Numbered from the stretch's first letter, positions 1-9,911 are shown. The stretch: DNA of 64,000 nt from Saccharum officinarum (GCA_020631735.1 CM036168.1:96452932-96516931); one strand, 5' to 3'. Notes: generated from the sequence alone by a model not told the origin. Numbers and translations are program-made.

Positions 1-269
1 TTGCATCATGAATCTAGCTAGGCAATTCATCAAACAACTTGTAGGCAACTGGAGACATGTACTTGTTATCAGCATTGGACACCGGTGGTTGAAACTTATG
101 TGTAGAACTTTGATCTGTAAATATGGATAGCCGGATCTCATAACGAAAAAGCAACTGAAAACATATTTTTGGAGTTAAAAACGTATGCTAGTGGCCTGGG
201 CACATGCCATTGTTGGCACATGCCTAGGCGAAGTGCCCCTTTCATGGCCGTGGGGTGGAGAAGAGGATC

Positions 270-780
270 GGGTTACCTGTGGAGCAGGGCGACTGAGCTC
301 GCAAAAGGCGTAGCAGTCAACGGCGGCGGCATGGACCAGGATTGGAATTGGAAGCCGGCGGTCGAGGGCGGGACCCGCCAGGAGGCCGAGACCGATGGGC
401 GATGCGGGGAGGGTGCGAGGACATGGACAGCGTCTGCCACTGGGAGACCGAGATGGATTGGCACGGCGGGAGGGCGTGGGGGTGTTGACGGCCGCCCACC
501 AGCTGCCGGGGGCGCGGCCGCCATCACTGAGCCGGAGCGGACGCGTGCACCTCGCCGCTCACACCCTCCCGGCAGCGGGGCCCTCATAGCGCACCATGGA
601 CCATGCCCCGCCATGGCCGCCGTCGCTGAGCCGGAGCGGACGCACGCACCTCGCCGCCCCACACCCTCCCGGTAGCGGGGACGGCTGCCGCCTCGGCGAA
701 CGGGAGCGCGAACGCCGTCTGAGACGATGGCGGCGGTCAGAAGGACGGCAACGAGTGGACGGTGGCGAGAACAATAAACC
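270..780. other. GC-rich, CpG-rich segment without a supported gene
   Basis: This roughly 500 bp block is much richer in G, C and CpG than its surroundings. It has overlapping open frames on both strands (for example 273-662 minus and 169-675 plus), as expected by chance in GC-rich DNA. The predicted peptides are Arg/Pro/Gly/Ala-rich and match no domain I recognise. It could be a first exon or promoter fragment of a broken grass gene, but I see no splice chain, signal peptide or domain. Confidence 0.4.
517..680. repeat. Direct duplication of about 105 bp period
   Basis: The stretch around 520-570, beginning with CTGAGCCGGAGCGGACG and ending in CCTCCCGGCAGCGGGG, reappears at about 628-679 with a few substitutions. 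It is an imperfect tandem duplication inside the GC-rich block. Confidence 0.75.
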
Positions 781-1686
781 CTAGGCAGAAAATATTCATC
801 TAACTATATTACTTGAATCATACATCCCAACTATACTACCAAAACAATATTTTTTACAATTGTGGATTTACCGTTTTACCCATGATTAAAAAAATAACCA
901 CAAAAGAGCAATTGTCACTCTTTTATTTGAAGTCCTAATTATCTCAACTTGGGAGGTGTTGGCAAGCATTACGGCGCATATGGGCCCACCGACCATAGAC
1001 ACAACCAACGCCTCCCGACGCCTCCCACATTGATGCCTCTCAACGCCTCCCCTCATTTGGGCCCACCAATCATACATCCAGCCGACGCTTCCTGATGTCT
1101 CCCCAACCATTGTAAAAAATCTCTTATAAAGAATATAGATAGATAGTCTCATGCAGTTGCTGTTAGCGAGAAGTATTTTTTAAAATTTTGTTCATGTTGG
1201 GCAGCTCTGCTCGTGCGTGGTTGTTGTGTACTTTTTGCCCGTGTAATTTTCTAACTCGTTCTTATTAATACAAGCCGGGTTGTACTAGATCTTTTAAAAG
1301 GATATTTTTAGTGAATATAAAAGTGGAACTACAATACTTCGATGGCATAAATCAGTTGGTTAGATTTGTTATGGTGGAATCTAATCATTTGGTTTGAGCC
1401 TTGACTAACCATGGTTGTTTATATTGAGATGTTTTTGACGACTTCTTTAATCGTTAGTTTCAAAATTTGGCAATGGGTAACTAGATTTGGGAATACGTGC
1501 ACCTTTGATCTTTGATACCAACATCTATGACGGGCTTGTTTTTAGATGGATCAGAAAACACTTTGGGCCGAGTGGACCACCCATTGACGTCGGCCCTGCA
1601 ACATGCAAACAGAGAGACATTCGACAAGCCTGAAGTGACACGTCCCTGACCATGCATTTCCCCTGCCGTCTTGCCCTTCTACGTAA
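781..1686. other. Intergenic, nothing recognisable
   Basis: AT-rich DNA. At 990-1090 there is a short run of CGCCTCCC-type motifs (ACGCCTCCCGACGCCTCCCA and similar). I see no gene, RNA or transposon end that I can defend. Confidence 0.5.
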
Positions 1687-1925
1687 GGTTGTGTTTAGTT
1701 GCACCTGTAAAGTTGTTGAAGCGCAATAACATTTTCGTTTGTATTTGACAATTAGTGTTTAATCATGGGCTAATTAGGTTCGAAAGATTCGTCTCGTGAT
1801 TTATAATCAAACTATGTAATTAGTTATTTTTTATCTATATTTAATGTTCTATGCATGCGTCCAAAGATTCGATGTGACGGGGAATCTTGTAAAATTTTGG
1901 GAGTTCGAATGAACTAAACAGGGCC
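1687..1925. mobile_element. Miniature element with GTGTTTAGTT-type ends, copy 1
   Basis: About 240 bp starting GGTTGTGTTTAGTT and ending GAACTAAACAGGGCC, so the ends are imperfect inverted repeats. The interior carries GGCTAATTAGGTTCGAAAGA, CGTCTCGTGA and AAAGATTCGATGTGACG. The same layout returns at 36059-36300. The element has no coding capacity and is a common kind of grass miniature inverted-repeat transposon. I cannot assign its superfamily by reading. Confidence 0.75.
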
Positions 1926-2139
1926 GAAGTGGAATTTAAGGTGGTTTTGCACATTTCCCTGCAACATGCAAACAATATGAAAGGTTTTATTTATTTGTGC
2001 ACAAAAATGTAAATATGAGAAAATTTCATGAACACAAATACTCAAATACATGCCCCAGGCTCCATGGAATGTCTCTAGGTAATTAATTCACGTTCATTCA
2101 ATCAGACAGCTACTCACGGATATAATCAACATTCATATT

Positions 2140-2347
2140 CACTACTACATAGAAGGATTTCGGAGGCCAACTCATCTTTTCGACAATGGTGGTATAAAAA
2201 ACCATCTCTATAAATAATTTCAGAGACAGTTGGTCTTTTCAATTGTCCTCGAAATGCACTCATTATTTGGAGGTGTTGGTGTTACAGACCGTCTCTAGAA
2301 AATCCCCCTAGAAATAGACATTCCTAGAGACAGTTCAAAACACCAAC
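2140..2347 (+). mobile_element. CACTA-like terminal fragment, left of the Copia insertion
   Basis: The sequence starts CACTACTACATAGAAGG and then has repeats of the type GAGACAGTTGGTC and GACCGTCTCTAG, which look like CACTA subterminal repeats. The Copia element was inserted at 2347. Its other side (22916 onward) resumes with AAATCGATTTTCAACCGGGG and a block with TTTCATTTGAAATCGTTTAG, both typical of CACTA subterminal DNA. I found no matching right terminus, so the element seems truncated or its end has decayed. Confidence 0.55.
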
Positions 2348-2877
2348 TGTAAGTGCAATCAAGTCCTAATTGTGGGTTTTGATGATAATGACCACATGAT
2401 TAGAGGACTAATGAGATTTATCGAGATAACAAGCAGGTAAAATAAGAATGAGGTTAATACTTGAGATGGTGGAGCCCGAGTTACAAAACGACACCGTGAT
2501 GGACTCAAAAGTGTTTAAATTCTTTGATATTTGATTTTGGGTCTAGGCATGCCGTACTATAAAGGGGATGCAAATCTAGGTGGTTTGAGGAAGATAGAGT
2601 GCTCAAGCATAAATCTAAAATCAAAAGAGAGACACTAACTCACCTCACGAAAACTTAGTTGCACTTTGTAGACTTTTGCCTGCCGGAAGTTCCGGGAATT
2701 GCTGGAAGTTCTGGCTCGCAAAGTTGCTGGAAGTTCCGGCTCGCAAAGTTGCTGAAAGTTCTGGCAAATGCTGGAAGTTCCAGCCCGCAAAGCCGCCGGA
2801 AGTTCCGGCAAATGCTGGAAGTTTTGGCTCCCTTTGCGAGCAAGCCCCGTGGACCTCTTTGTGAACAGTGTTTTAGT
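2348..2877 (+). repeat. Copia left LTR, first part
   Basis: This is the upstream (U3) portion of the left LTR, matching 21441 onward in the right LTR. It stops at 2877 where the nested element begins; the LTR continues at 13608. The last bases, TTAGT at 2873-2877, are the left copy of the target duplication of the nested element. Confidence 0.93.
2672..2840 (+). repeat. Array of degenerate GGAAGTTCYGGC units in the Copia U3
   Basis: At least six copies of a unit close to GCTGGAAGTTCYGGC, often spaced by TCGCAAAGTTGCT or AAAT, are packed into about 170 bp upstream of the TATA box. The same array lies at 21773-21955 in the right LTR with slightly different unit numbers. Inverted copies (GCTGGAACTTCC, GCCGGAACTTCCGGC) occur near the LTR end at about 14350-14435 and 22745-22820. 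The position in U3 suggests regulatory or structural sites, but that is inference. Confidence 0.85.
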
Positions 2878-3575
2878 TGTAACACCCCTGGTGTTACTAG
2901 CTTATTTAGCACCGCGATTTAGGCCTAAGAAAAATTTCCGAAACGAGTTTCTCGGGTTTTTAATTTAAAACGTACTTGCTGCGACAAGTGAATCCCGTGT
3001 GACTTAGTTTCGTGGACTCAAATAAACGCTCAGGATAAATTACGCAGTGCATAGAAATATTCAGGAATGTTCGACAATGATTTTAGAGAACGGTTTGTCC
3101 TGTTAGATTAAGCATGAAAATCAACTTTTATAAATAAAATAAAATCCATTAATAAATAGAACGATACCTATATATAAACTCACGGGTTTATTTTGTTAAG
3201 CACGAACTGACGAGAAAGAGAGCGCGGCAACTTCGTTTATTTTGCCGGCATGCAATGTACTCGCCTGGCATTACTTTTTACTGTCTCGTTCTCATCGTGG
3301 CCCAGCAATTCGCTGCATTGCAAAGTCTCCTCATCCATCCGCATCCATGCTCTCTGGCTTTTGCTTTGTTTCTCTTTGACTTGATTACTTGCTAACCCTT
3401 TGCTGTAACCATGATCGTGTTGGATAATCCTGTCAAGAAGCTAGTGCTTATCGTTGATGATCATGTGAGGAAGTGAAAATATTACTGATCATGATCATTG
3501 CTTTAATAATGACAGAGTTAAATCGTGCACGAGGAGCGCTTTTAATAATGGCAGCGGAAACATTACAGAGCATGA

Positions 3576-3705
3576 GCTGTAGCACCGTGGAAATAACTGT
3601 AGCATGAGTCAACACTGCCACTGAGTCTTGCATGGAGCGCACACTACACGCAGAAAACACTGTAGCGGTGTGGAAACACTGTAGCACCGTGGAAACACTG
3701 TTCAT
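3576..3705 (+). repeat. 20 bp ACTGTAGC(N)GTGGAAAC repeats in the LTR
   Basis: Units beginning CTGTAGC start near 3577, 3597, 3660 and 3680, with a truncated unit near 3700. The best copies read ACTGTAGCACCGTGGAAAC and ACTGTAGCGGTGTGGAAAC. The last three are in tandem at 20 bp spacing. The same cluster is at about 10622-10751 in the right LTR. It lies just upstream of the first TATA-like box, as an enhancer would, but no function is shown. Confidence 0.8.
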
Positions 3706-3808
3706 CCGAAGCATCACGACTTGCGCAGCGACGTTTTATTGCCTTTAAGCAAGCTAGTTAGCCGCTAATCTTACGACGCGTCGCTGTCGCGCCTTCGCGT
3801 CGCCTGCC

Positions 3809-3815
3809 TTTAAAA
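3809..3815 (+). promoter_or_regulatory. TATA-like box of the first promoter module (LTR)
   Basis: TTTAAAA in the context TGCCTTTAAAAGG, followed about 75 bp later by GTTTCTCTGTTCTTGCC. A diverged second copy of this arrangement lies about 420 bp downstream at 4227. The right LTR has the same box at 10855-10861. Confidence 0.5.
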
Positions 3816-4226
3816 GGTTACACCGAGCCGTTCCGCTCCGCTACTCACTTGCTTCTCTCAAATCAAGTTTCTCTGTTCTTGCCCGTGAAAGTTGCGTATA
3901 TCGATTTCTCCCGAGCTGCATTAATCAGCTGAGGTAGCTAATCTGTAATTGATCTTCTCATTCTCTAATGTTTCCTTGACCTGTGGTCTCCTCCCCCATT
4001 AATTCCTTGACCTGCATGAATGAATCAGCACCCCACCACCAAGCACGTTTAGCCCAAAGCACACTCTAGTCCTGATGTGCTCGTCAAGTCCAAAGACCAC
4101 TCAAAGTCTATCATTTGAATTAATGCACTCATGACCAAAGACCCACTCCAAGTTCATCACGTGAAATCCAATTCACATGACTAGCTAGCCAAATGCCAGC
4201 TCCACCTCCAGCCCACATCTCCTGCC

Positions 4227-4233
4227 TATAAAA
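4227..4233 (+). promoter_or_regulatory. TATA box of the second promoter module (LTR)
   Basis: TATAAAA in the context TGCCTATAAAAGGACACGCC is a textbook plant TATA box. Downstream is GAGTTTCTCTGTTCTTGCC, also found after the first box. The right LTR has it at 11274-11280. I regard this as the most likely transcription start region of the element. Confidence 0.65.
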
Positions 4234-4360
4234 GGACACGCCAAGCCTGCCAAGCCATCCCACTTCGCCGCTCACCATCTTACTCTCTAAATTGAGTTTC
4301 TCTGTTCTTGCCTGGGAAGGCTACGCTCTGTTGATCTCCTTCCTCAAGCTGTAATTGACC

Positions 4361-4750
4361 ATGGTAGATAGTCCCCATACATCCCCTACCTCCCTTCTAC
4401 CTCCCCATGCCCTTAGATTTGGAAGTCATGGCCAGAATCGCCATCAGGTGAAAGTCCAGCAGCTATCCATGGTGGACGAGCTGAGGAGCACAAACGCTCG
4501 GTGCTCTCTGTGTCTCTCTCAAAGAATCCTAGCCGTATACCCACTTTGCTCTTTGTTTAAGTCCACAGCAGCAGCTTGTCCTATGCCATGTGCTAGTAGC
4601 AAAGCCGAGAACCAACTCAGCTCCTATACACGTAAAGTCAAGAGTCTTGAGCCATTAATCCACTCCACCAATTTCTTTATTCCTTTTCCCTTTCTAATAA
4701 CCAGCGGCAGCTCGTGGCCACTAATCACATTTCATTTTCTCTCCTCGTGA
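4361..4750 (+). CDS. Uncharacterised open frame inside the LTR (about 129 codons)
   Basis: Starting at the ATG at 4361 (context GACCATGG, a good plant start), the frame runs to 4750. It begins about 130 bp downstream of the strong TATA box, so a transcript from that box would carry it as its first long frame. An identical frame is at 11408-11797 in the other LTR. The peptide is Ser/Leu/Pro-rich with no domain I recognise. Because the two LTRs are so young, identity is not evidence of selection. It may be non-coding leader. Confidence 0.2.
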   Translation: MVDSPHTSPTSLLPPHALRFGSHGQNRHQVKVQQLSMVDELRSTNARCSLCLSQRILAVYPLCSLFKSTAAACPMPCASSKAENQLSSYTRKVKSLEPLIHSTNFFIPFPFLITSGSSWPLITFHFLSS

Positions 4751-6038
4751 TTAATTAGCGGCCACCTTGCACAATTAATATCTCCACTATGCTAACTCTG
4801 ATTCCATCACTTCTTCTTCCTAAATTCATCTAAAATCGAACCCCACCTATCCATAAAGTTTCATAATTTTTGGAACACAGTTGAATTTATGTGAATATTT
4901 AATTGTGTATGTTTGCCGAGTACCGCGAGTTCGACACCGACGGAGGGACGTCGATGGATTGTGGAGTCATCGGGAGTTGCTGGAGAAATGGAATGATGGT
5001 GGATCGTGGGATCAACTGGAGTAGCTGAAAGATGATGCTATGGTGATCATATCACGAAGATGGAATGCTAACTTTTGGTTATATTTTACCCAGGCAAGCC
5101 CCGGTGCATAACCTCTATTATGCTGCACTTTATTTATGCTTGTGCATTAAGTTTTAAGGAGTTGAATGAAACCCACTTGCATATATATATCCTGATCCCA
5201 TGAGTCTTACTAGTATGTCAAGATCGTGTAGATTGCTATGCTACAGGACTCCGGTAGAAGTCGAGTGATTGCCCGTCACTCGCGAGAGATAGGAAATATA
5301 TTATTGTTATTATTATCATGTTACTACCACATGGAACATATTTGAATGATAATTGGAGACCGGGCGGAACGGGCTTGGATGGATTTGGACCTGGTTGGGC
5401 AACAGAGCGGGGCTCTGGTTGCATTTGTTCCGCCTGTGTCGATTAAGGACCGTTCGTTGCATTGGATTCCATAGTCAGGTCACAGACCTACTTATCCCGA
5501 GCATATACTAGCGGATGGGGGCTAGAAAGACTTGTTATTCTCTTGTCATGGGTTCCGGCTCCATCCGGACCAACTGAAGGTGGATTATATATGGGTATTA
5601 GGAGGTCTAAGCACCGCGAGAGGGCGGGGGCTTGGAGTCCCAGTATGGACGGGGACTCGGTTCTCTTGACAGGAGGATAATGGGTTGGTCCTGTTTGTAC
5701 CTCGGTACGGGTGGGGCGTGTGTTTTTCGGGGTACCCAGCTGGGCTACATTGATTCGCGAATCGCCGTCAATTTGACGGTCCGACATGACTATAATCTGG
5801 CATCGTAGTAAGAACTGTGGAAGATGGTGAAATGGTTCTGATTGCTTACTACATGCTTGAAAGTAGCTTTGGTGCTTACATAGAATGGTGGGTTAATGAA
5901 CTACCAATGACTGCTAATAAAAGTTAAATATAAGGATGCACCTTTAGTAATGCTTCCTGCAGTTGCAATAACCCACAAGCCAGATAGCCTTGCATATCCT
6001 TGGAGTCTTTTCTTTCCTTCTGACGGGTAAGTCTTGCG

Positions 6039-6056
6039 GAGTACAATTGAGTACTC
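6039..6056 (+). promoter_or_regulatory. Conserved LTR hairpin GAGTAC-N6-GTACTC
   Basis: A perfect 6 bp stem with a 6-base loop lies near the 3' part of the LTR and is followed by AGGGTTTGTTC. The same stem, with a different loop, stands at 62372-62389 in the Gypsy LTR (minus strand), in the same order of flanking motifs: GACGGGTAAGTCT before and TTGCAGGTGACAG or TTGCAGATGGACAG after. Conservation of the stem but not the loop suggests an RNA structure. Plant chromovirus LTRs often carry a stem of this sort, as far as I recall. Confidence 0.7.
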
Positions 6057-6557
6057 AGGGTTTGTTCTACCCTGTTGCAGGTGACAGGTGTTCTTGAAGC
6101 TGACTTTTATGTGTGGAAACCTCCTGGTGGGCTCAGTGAGGATTTCCCTTACGTTGCGGATATAGAGTTGATTTATAACTCTCACCAAAAATGTTTTACA
6201 AAGGAAAGATTTACCACCTATTATGAATTCTTGTATATAAATGTTCATCATGATAATATTTAACTCATCATCAAATGGTTTCATTTCCGCTGAACTCTGA
6301 TAACATTTTATTTTCCACTGTTATAATTAAACAATGGATTACCCTGATGTTGTACTAAAAGTGATGTAAGAAATGGTAAAGATGTTGTAAGCTTTATCTC
6401 TCATTTATGATCCTGAGGTAAAAATGTGGATTTTCGAGTTCTCCCTCGGGTGTGCTCGACGGAATCGCAGAGTTTATTGCTCTCCCTTGGGTACTTAGTG
6501 TCTAATGGAAGACAAGTACTCTTGGGAGGGTATTAAATTAGGCGGTTCTGCCACAGG

Positions 6558-6569
6558 TGGTATCAGAGC
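6558..6569 (+). other. Primer binding site of the nested element
   Basis: TGGTATCAGAGC starts two bases after the left LTR. It is the usual complement of the 3' end of plant initiator methionine tRNA, the common primer of plant LTR retrotransposons. Confidence 0.9.
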
Positions 6570-7202
6570 ATAAATGAAGAAATAAAGCTTCAAAACCCTT
6601 TTCTAAATTAAAATTTGACAACACATTTTTGCAAAAAGTTAGGGCGTTTGCATACGAAGTTATATAAGTAGCCCTATTACTATAGTTAAGTCTTCGGAAT
6701 AAGTTTAAGTAGGCTTTCGTCCGGTAAACTAACTGGTGTGTAGCGTGCGGTCCTAAAATCAGATGCGCTGTACTGCTATAGTCATCGTGCCAGTTTTACT
6801 TGCAGGTGCCCTGTTCGTGGGTACCATGCGTCCTTGTCTAGGAGTTACTGCTGTACTGTGGCTTCGTGTATCGCGTTCGCTCGTGCTTCGCGACTGTCGG
6901 GGCTTACGCTTTCGGCACTCCTTTCTGCGCCCTTGTCGGACCTCTGCCCGGCAACCGTGCTAGTCTTTATGGCCTCGAACACCGCTCGCCTTGTGTGCAT
7001 AAAAATCCTATTGTTGTACTTTTACTGGTTCCCACGCATGGCTCGAGGGTGGTCTGCGCCAGGACCACTGGCCGCTCTGCCTTTTTAAGGGGGCCAAGCC
7101 CAGCCACTTTGTGTCACCACTCAGTGCATTCCAGCTCGCTTAGCCCTTTTCTCTTGAGCAAGCTTCTCCTCAAGCCTTCCTTGCAACCACCACCCACCTA
7201 GG
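6570..7202 (+). other. Untranslated leader of the nested element
   Basis: About 630 bp between primer site and open frame, without a convincing gene. A TTTTTAAGG motif at about 7081 lies 120 bp before the ATG and might be a second promoter, but this is weak. Confidence 0.5.
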
Positions 7203-8102
7203 ATGGCAGGAGTTTGGGTTAGCAGCTACTGCCTGAACACCGAGGGTTTTCCCAAAATCCTGTATGCTACCCTGCAAAAACTCGGCATTCGGGAGCGTCC
7301 TGAGTATGAGGGTCGTGAGTACATGAAGCATGGCATGGAGCGATGCAAGGTCACCATCTACATTGGCAAGAGTGAGGAGTTTCCCGACGTCACTGAAGCC
7401 TGGAATGTGACCGCAACCGGGTTTCGCTTCGGCGACACCTACCAGGTTGTGGCCCGCAAAGCCTTGCGACATCTGTGCCAGATCTATGAGCAGCCCATTG
7501 CTCGTACCCCCATGCGGTTCTTTCCACCTTTGGACAAGAATCGGCGAGTATGGAGGGCTCGCATGGAGGCCTTGCGGGGTCAGGACGTGCAAGAGGACAA
7601 CCCGACCGTGGTGCACCTGACCACGTACTTGCTCGCTCTGGATGAGCAGTACGACCGGCAGGCCTCGGAGCTGAGAGAGTGTCTCCACCGAGCTGAGGAA
7701 GCCGAGATCTTCTCCAGGATGCTCGAAGTGCAGCTTGCTGAAGCTCATGCCAATCTAGCAGCCGCTGAGAGTCGAGAGGCTGCCATGGCGGAGGCCGTCA
7801 AGGTGGACCAAGACCGTCATGCCCAGGAGCTGGAGGACGCCTATCTTGCCACAAGGGCCAAGCGTAGGACGCTCGCCACGAAAAGGCAGGAACCCTTAAT
7901 CCTGGAGGGGATCCCTGTCCATCCGCTGGAGAGAAGGAGAACTGGTTTTGCAGCACCTCCGCCCACGGAAGCCTCAGAAGTAGAGTCATTGCTTCCCCTC
8001 ACCCAGCCACCACCACAAGAAGGAGCAGATCCACAACCTAGTGCAGCAGAAGAACCCCAGGAGCCCAGGAAAGAAGCCGTTTGGGCCGACGAAGTAGATT
8101 AG
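7203..8102 (+). CDS. Uncharacterised retrotransposon protein (299 residues), relative of the extra frame of the Gypsy element
   Basis: This is the only sizeable gene in the interior of the nested element. The start MAGVWVSSYC lies just after a leader. The N-terminal half (residues 1 to about 130) has motifs such as EGFPKILYATLQKLG, WNVTATGFRF and MRFFPPLDKNRRVW. Residues about 140-225 are rich in Glu, Ala, Arg and Leu and look like a coiled coil. The tail is Pro/Glu-rich and acidic. Similar order (FGMPTLLWRVLHDVG, a middle domain, an RNADRMMGQLVQERNEAW-type coiled coil, an acidic tail) occurs in the frame at 60156-61129, upstream of a Gypsy gag. I therefore infer a shared extra protein of this lineage. 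It is not gag or pol and its function is unknown to me. The frame is intact, consistent with the youth of the element. Confidence 0.75.
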   Translation: MAGVWVSSYCLNTEGFPKILYATLQKLGIRERPEYEGREYMKHGMERCKVTIYIGKSEEFPDVTEAWNVTATGFRFGDTYQVVARKALRHLCQIYEQPIARTPMRFFPPLDKNRRVWRARMEALRGQDVQEDNPTVVHLTTYLLALDEQYDRQASELRECLHRAEEAEIFSRMLEVQLAEAHANLAAAESREAAMAEAVKVDQDRHAQELEDAYLATRAKRRTLATKRQEPLILEGIPVHPLERRRTGFAAPPPTEASEVESLLPLTQPPPQEGADPQPSAAEEPQEPRKEAVWADEVD

Positions 8103-9911
8103 TTGTCCTAGGGAAGATGTAACTGTTGCTAGTAGTGCTTTTCATCGTTGTCCCCTAGTGTTGTAGTCTTTCCGTTGTACCGCAGCCGTAGTTGTTAAGG
8201 GCGCCTGGTTGTACGTTTCGAGCGATGTGTCGAGTGTGGGAGAGTGTATGCCTGTATGTTGCACCCGTGTAGGGCCGTTGGGAATGAGTATTTGCTTTAT
8301 CCATTGTGTTGTTACGTCGTTTTTCCTTAGACCTCGTTCGATTCGCTTAGGGTTCTTGAGACGACAATAAGCAGGTTACAAGGGGAACAACTATTCTGAT
8401 GCAGCAGATCGGCCGTGATTGGAAAACAGAGGACACTGTATCACTAATTGTGGATGTCCCAGCAGAACACTTGAATTCCCTTGATTTAAATCTGCCTTGG
8501 GATTTACTTTACTTGTTCCTTATTTTGAAAGGAACCTGTGTTGCCTGAATTTTCCCTTACTCCTCTGATTCTGTGGTCTATGACCCCGTTGTTTTTACTG
8601 CGAGTAAGTTGGTAATAGTTACTTAGTTAATAGCTTATGGTGCCGCGACGGAACCGAGGGCCACCTGTGGAACAGCTGCCACATGGTGACGCTGCTCGAC
8701 GCGCGCTGGTATCGAGGTTGTTGACCAAGTGCTTTTACCGAGTTACACCGCGGTATCGCTCTTGCTATAAAAATTCTCTTTGGTAAAAATATCCTTGTGT
8801 TCAAATGGGAAATCCACAATGGGTTGATAGAATTGTGCTCTGTCAAAGTAACAGGGGTAACAAGGTTTTTGAAGAAAGGAAAAGAAGAAAGAGAAAAGCA
8901 ACAGGAAAGTTAGCCCGCACGTAGGTCAGAGAAATTGCATCGCCCGACTTGACGTCGTTCCTGTGACCGGTTTGGTCACGCTACATACGCCGGGTCGCTG
9001 TCACTGCGTACCCTGCGGACGCCGTTTGTGGTGGGGCCCACGTGTGCCGTTCTCGCGTGACCACGGCGTTGTGCCGCACTCGCCTCGTCTTGTCGCACTG
9101 TACGCCCCTCTGATCCCGGCACCCGTGTCGGCTCTCGATTCTCGCTCTCGTCCCCGTACCGGACCCCCCCTCTTTCTTTTCCTTTGGGGCCCCGTTGCTC
9201 GCACGCCGCCTGGTCGAGCGAACCGCATCCCCTCCTTTCTCCTTTGCCCACTCAAGCTCGCACAGGGAGCGCACCATGGCCGACGCTCTCCCCACCTTGT
9301 GACCCCCCAGTGATTCCCATCTCCTCCGTTTCCGGTGCACTGCATCACCACCTCCGTCCACCAAGCTTTTATAATGCCACCTTGCTTCTCCTCCATTCAA
9401 CCCCCAGATCCAGAGTAGAGCTCATAGTATCGACTTCCTCCGTCTGTGCTCTGGTGGGAGAAGCTCGAGAAGTAGTCAGGAAGAAAGTAGTTGGAGGTAG
9501 GGCTACGAGATCCAGTCGTTGCTCGCAGATCTAGGGTTGCTAGTCAGAGGCAATGGTGTAACTTGAGAAGAAGGGATCTGGTTTCCATGGAGAAGTTCAA
9601 GTTCATCCCTGGTTAGTTTAGGTTTTAGAGTTCGCAATGATCTTTGTACCAGTCTCCAATTTCTGGCTGTGTTGGGCATACGCCATGTTCTGGATAATCG
9701 TTTTTCTTCTGCTTTTCCATTGTCCCCGTCTTCGTCGATTTCTAGAGAGGTTGTGAGTTGTATTAGATTTGTTCTTAGCCGTGTTCTCTAGATCCCGGAG
9801 TAGTTTGGTGTTCGAAGTCATGTAATCTCCTATGTAAGCTCAGATCTGTGAAACGTAATCGCGTTTCCCTCTTTTGTTTCTTGTTCCAGATCTCGGGACG
9901 AGATCCTTTTT
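8103..9911 (+). other. Non-coding 3' interior of the nested element
   Basis: About 1.8 kb with no credible protein. The part 8960-9330 is GC-rich with overlapping frames on both strands that I take as chance. From 9330 to 9540 it resembles a gene leader (pyrimidine-rich, with TTTTATAATG at about 9368), so a captured host leader is possible but unproven. Confidence 0.5.

Larger units (their letters stand above)
2878..6555 (+). repeat. Left LTR of the nested element
   Basis: 3678 bp, unusually long, beginning TGTAACACC and ending GCCACA. It holds a 20 bp repeat cluster (3576-3705), two TATA-like boxes in a duplicated promoter module (3800-4340) and a conserved hairpin (6039-6056). It differs from the right LTR at 3645 (T versus G at 10691), a one-base C-run difference near 3990, and single bases near 5192, 5518, 5707 and 6270. 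Confidence 0.95.

Noticed and set aside
169..784. Protein genes on either strand in the GC-rich patch
   Set aside because: Frames overlap on both strands, are Arg/Pro-rich and have no domain or splice support.
2672..2840. CRISPR-like array
   Set aside because: The units are degenerate, spacers are short and repeated, and the host is a plant; it is a U3 motif array.
6027..6080. A true intron in the LTR (GTAAGT to TTGCAG)
   Set aside because: 54 nt is below usual plant intron size and there is no coding frame across it; kept only as a conserved motif.
5236..6284. LTR frames on the minus strand (99 and 127 codons) as genes
   Set aside because: They run antisense within both LTRs and contain no known domain; they are open by chance and appear twice only because the LTRs are duplicates.
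6556..6575. tRNA gene or tRNA fragment at GGTGGTATCAGAGC
   Set aside because: It is the 12-base primer site next to an LTR end, also seen at 14518 and 61907; no cloverleaf follows.
8960..9535. Protein genes in the 3' interior of the nested element
   Set aside because: Several overlapping frames on both strands are explained by high GC; no domain or coherent codon pattern.
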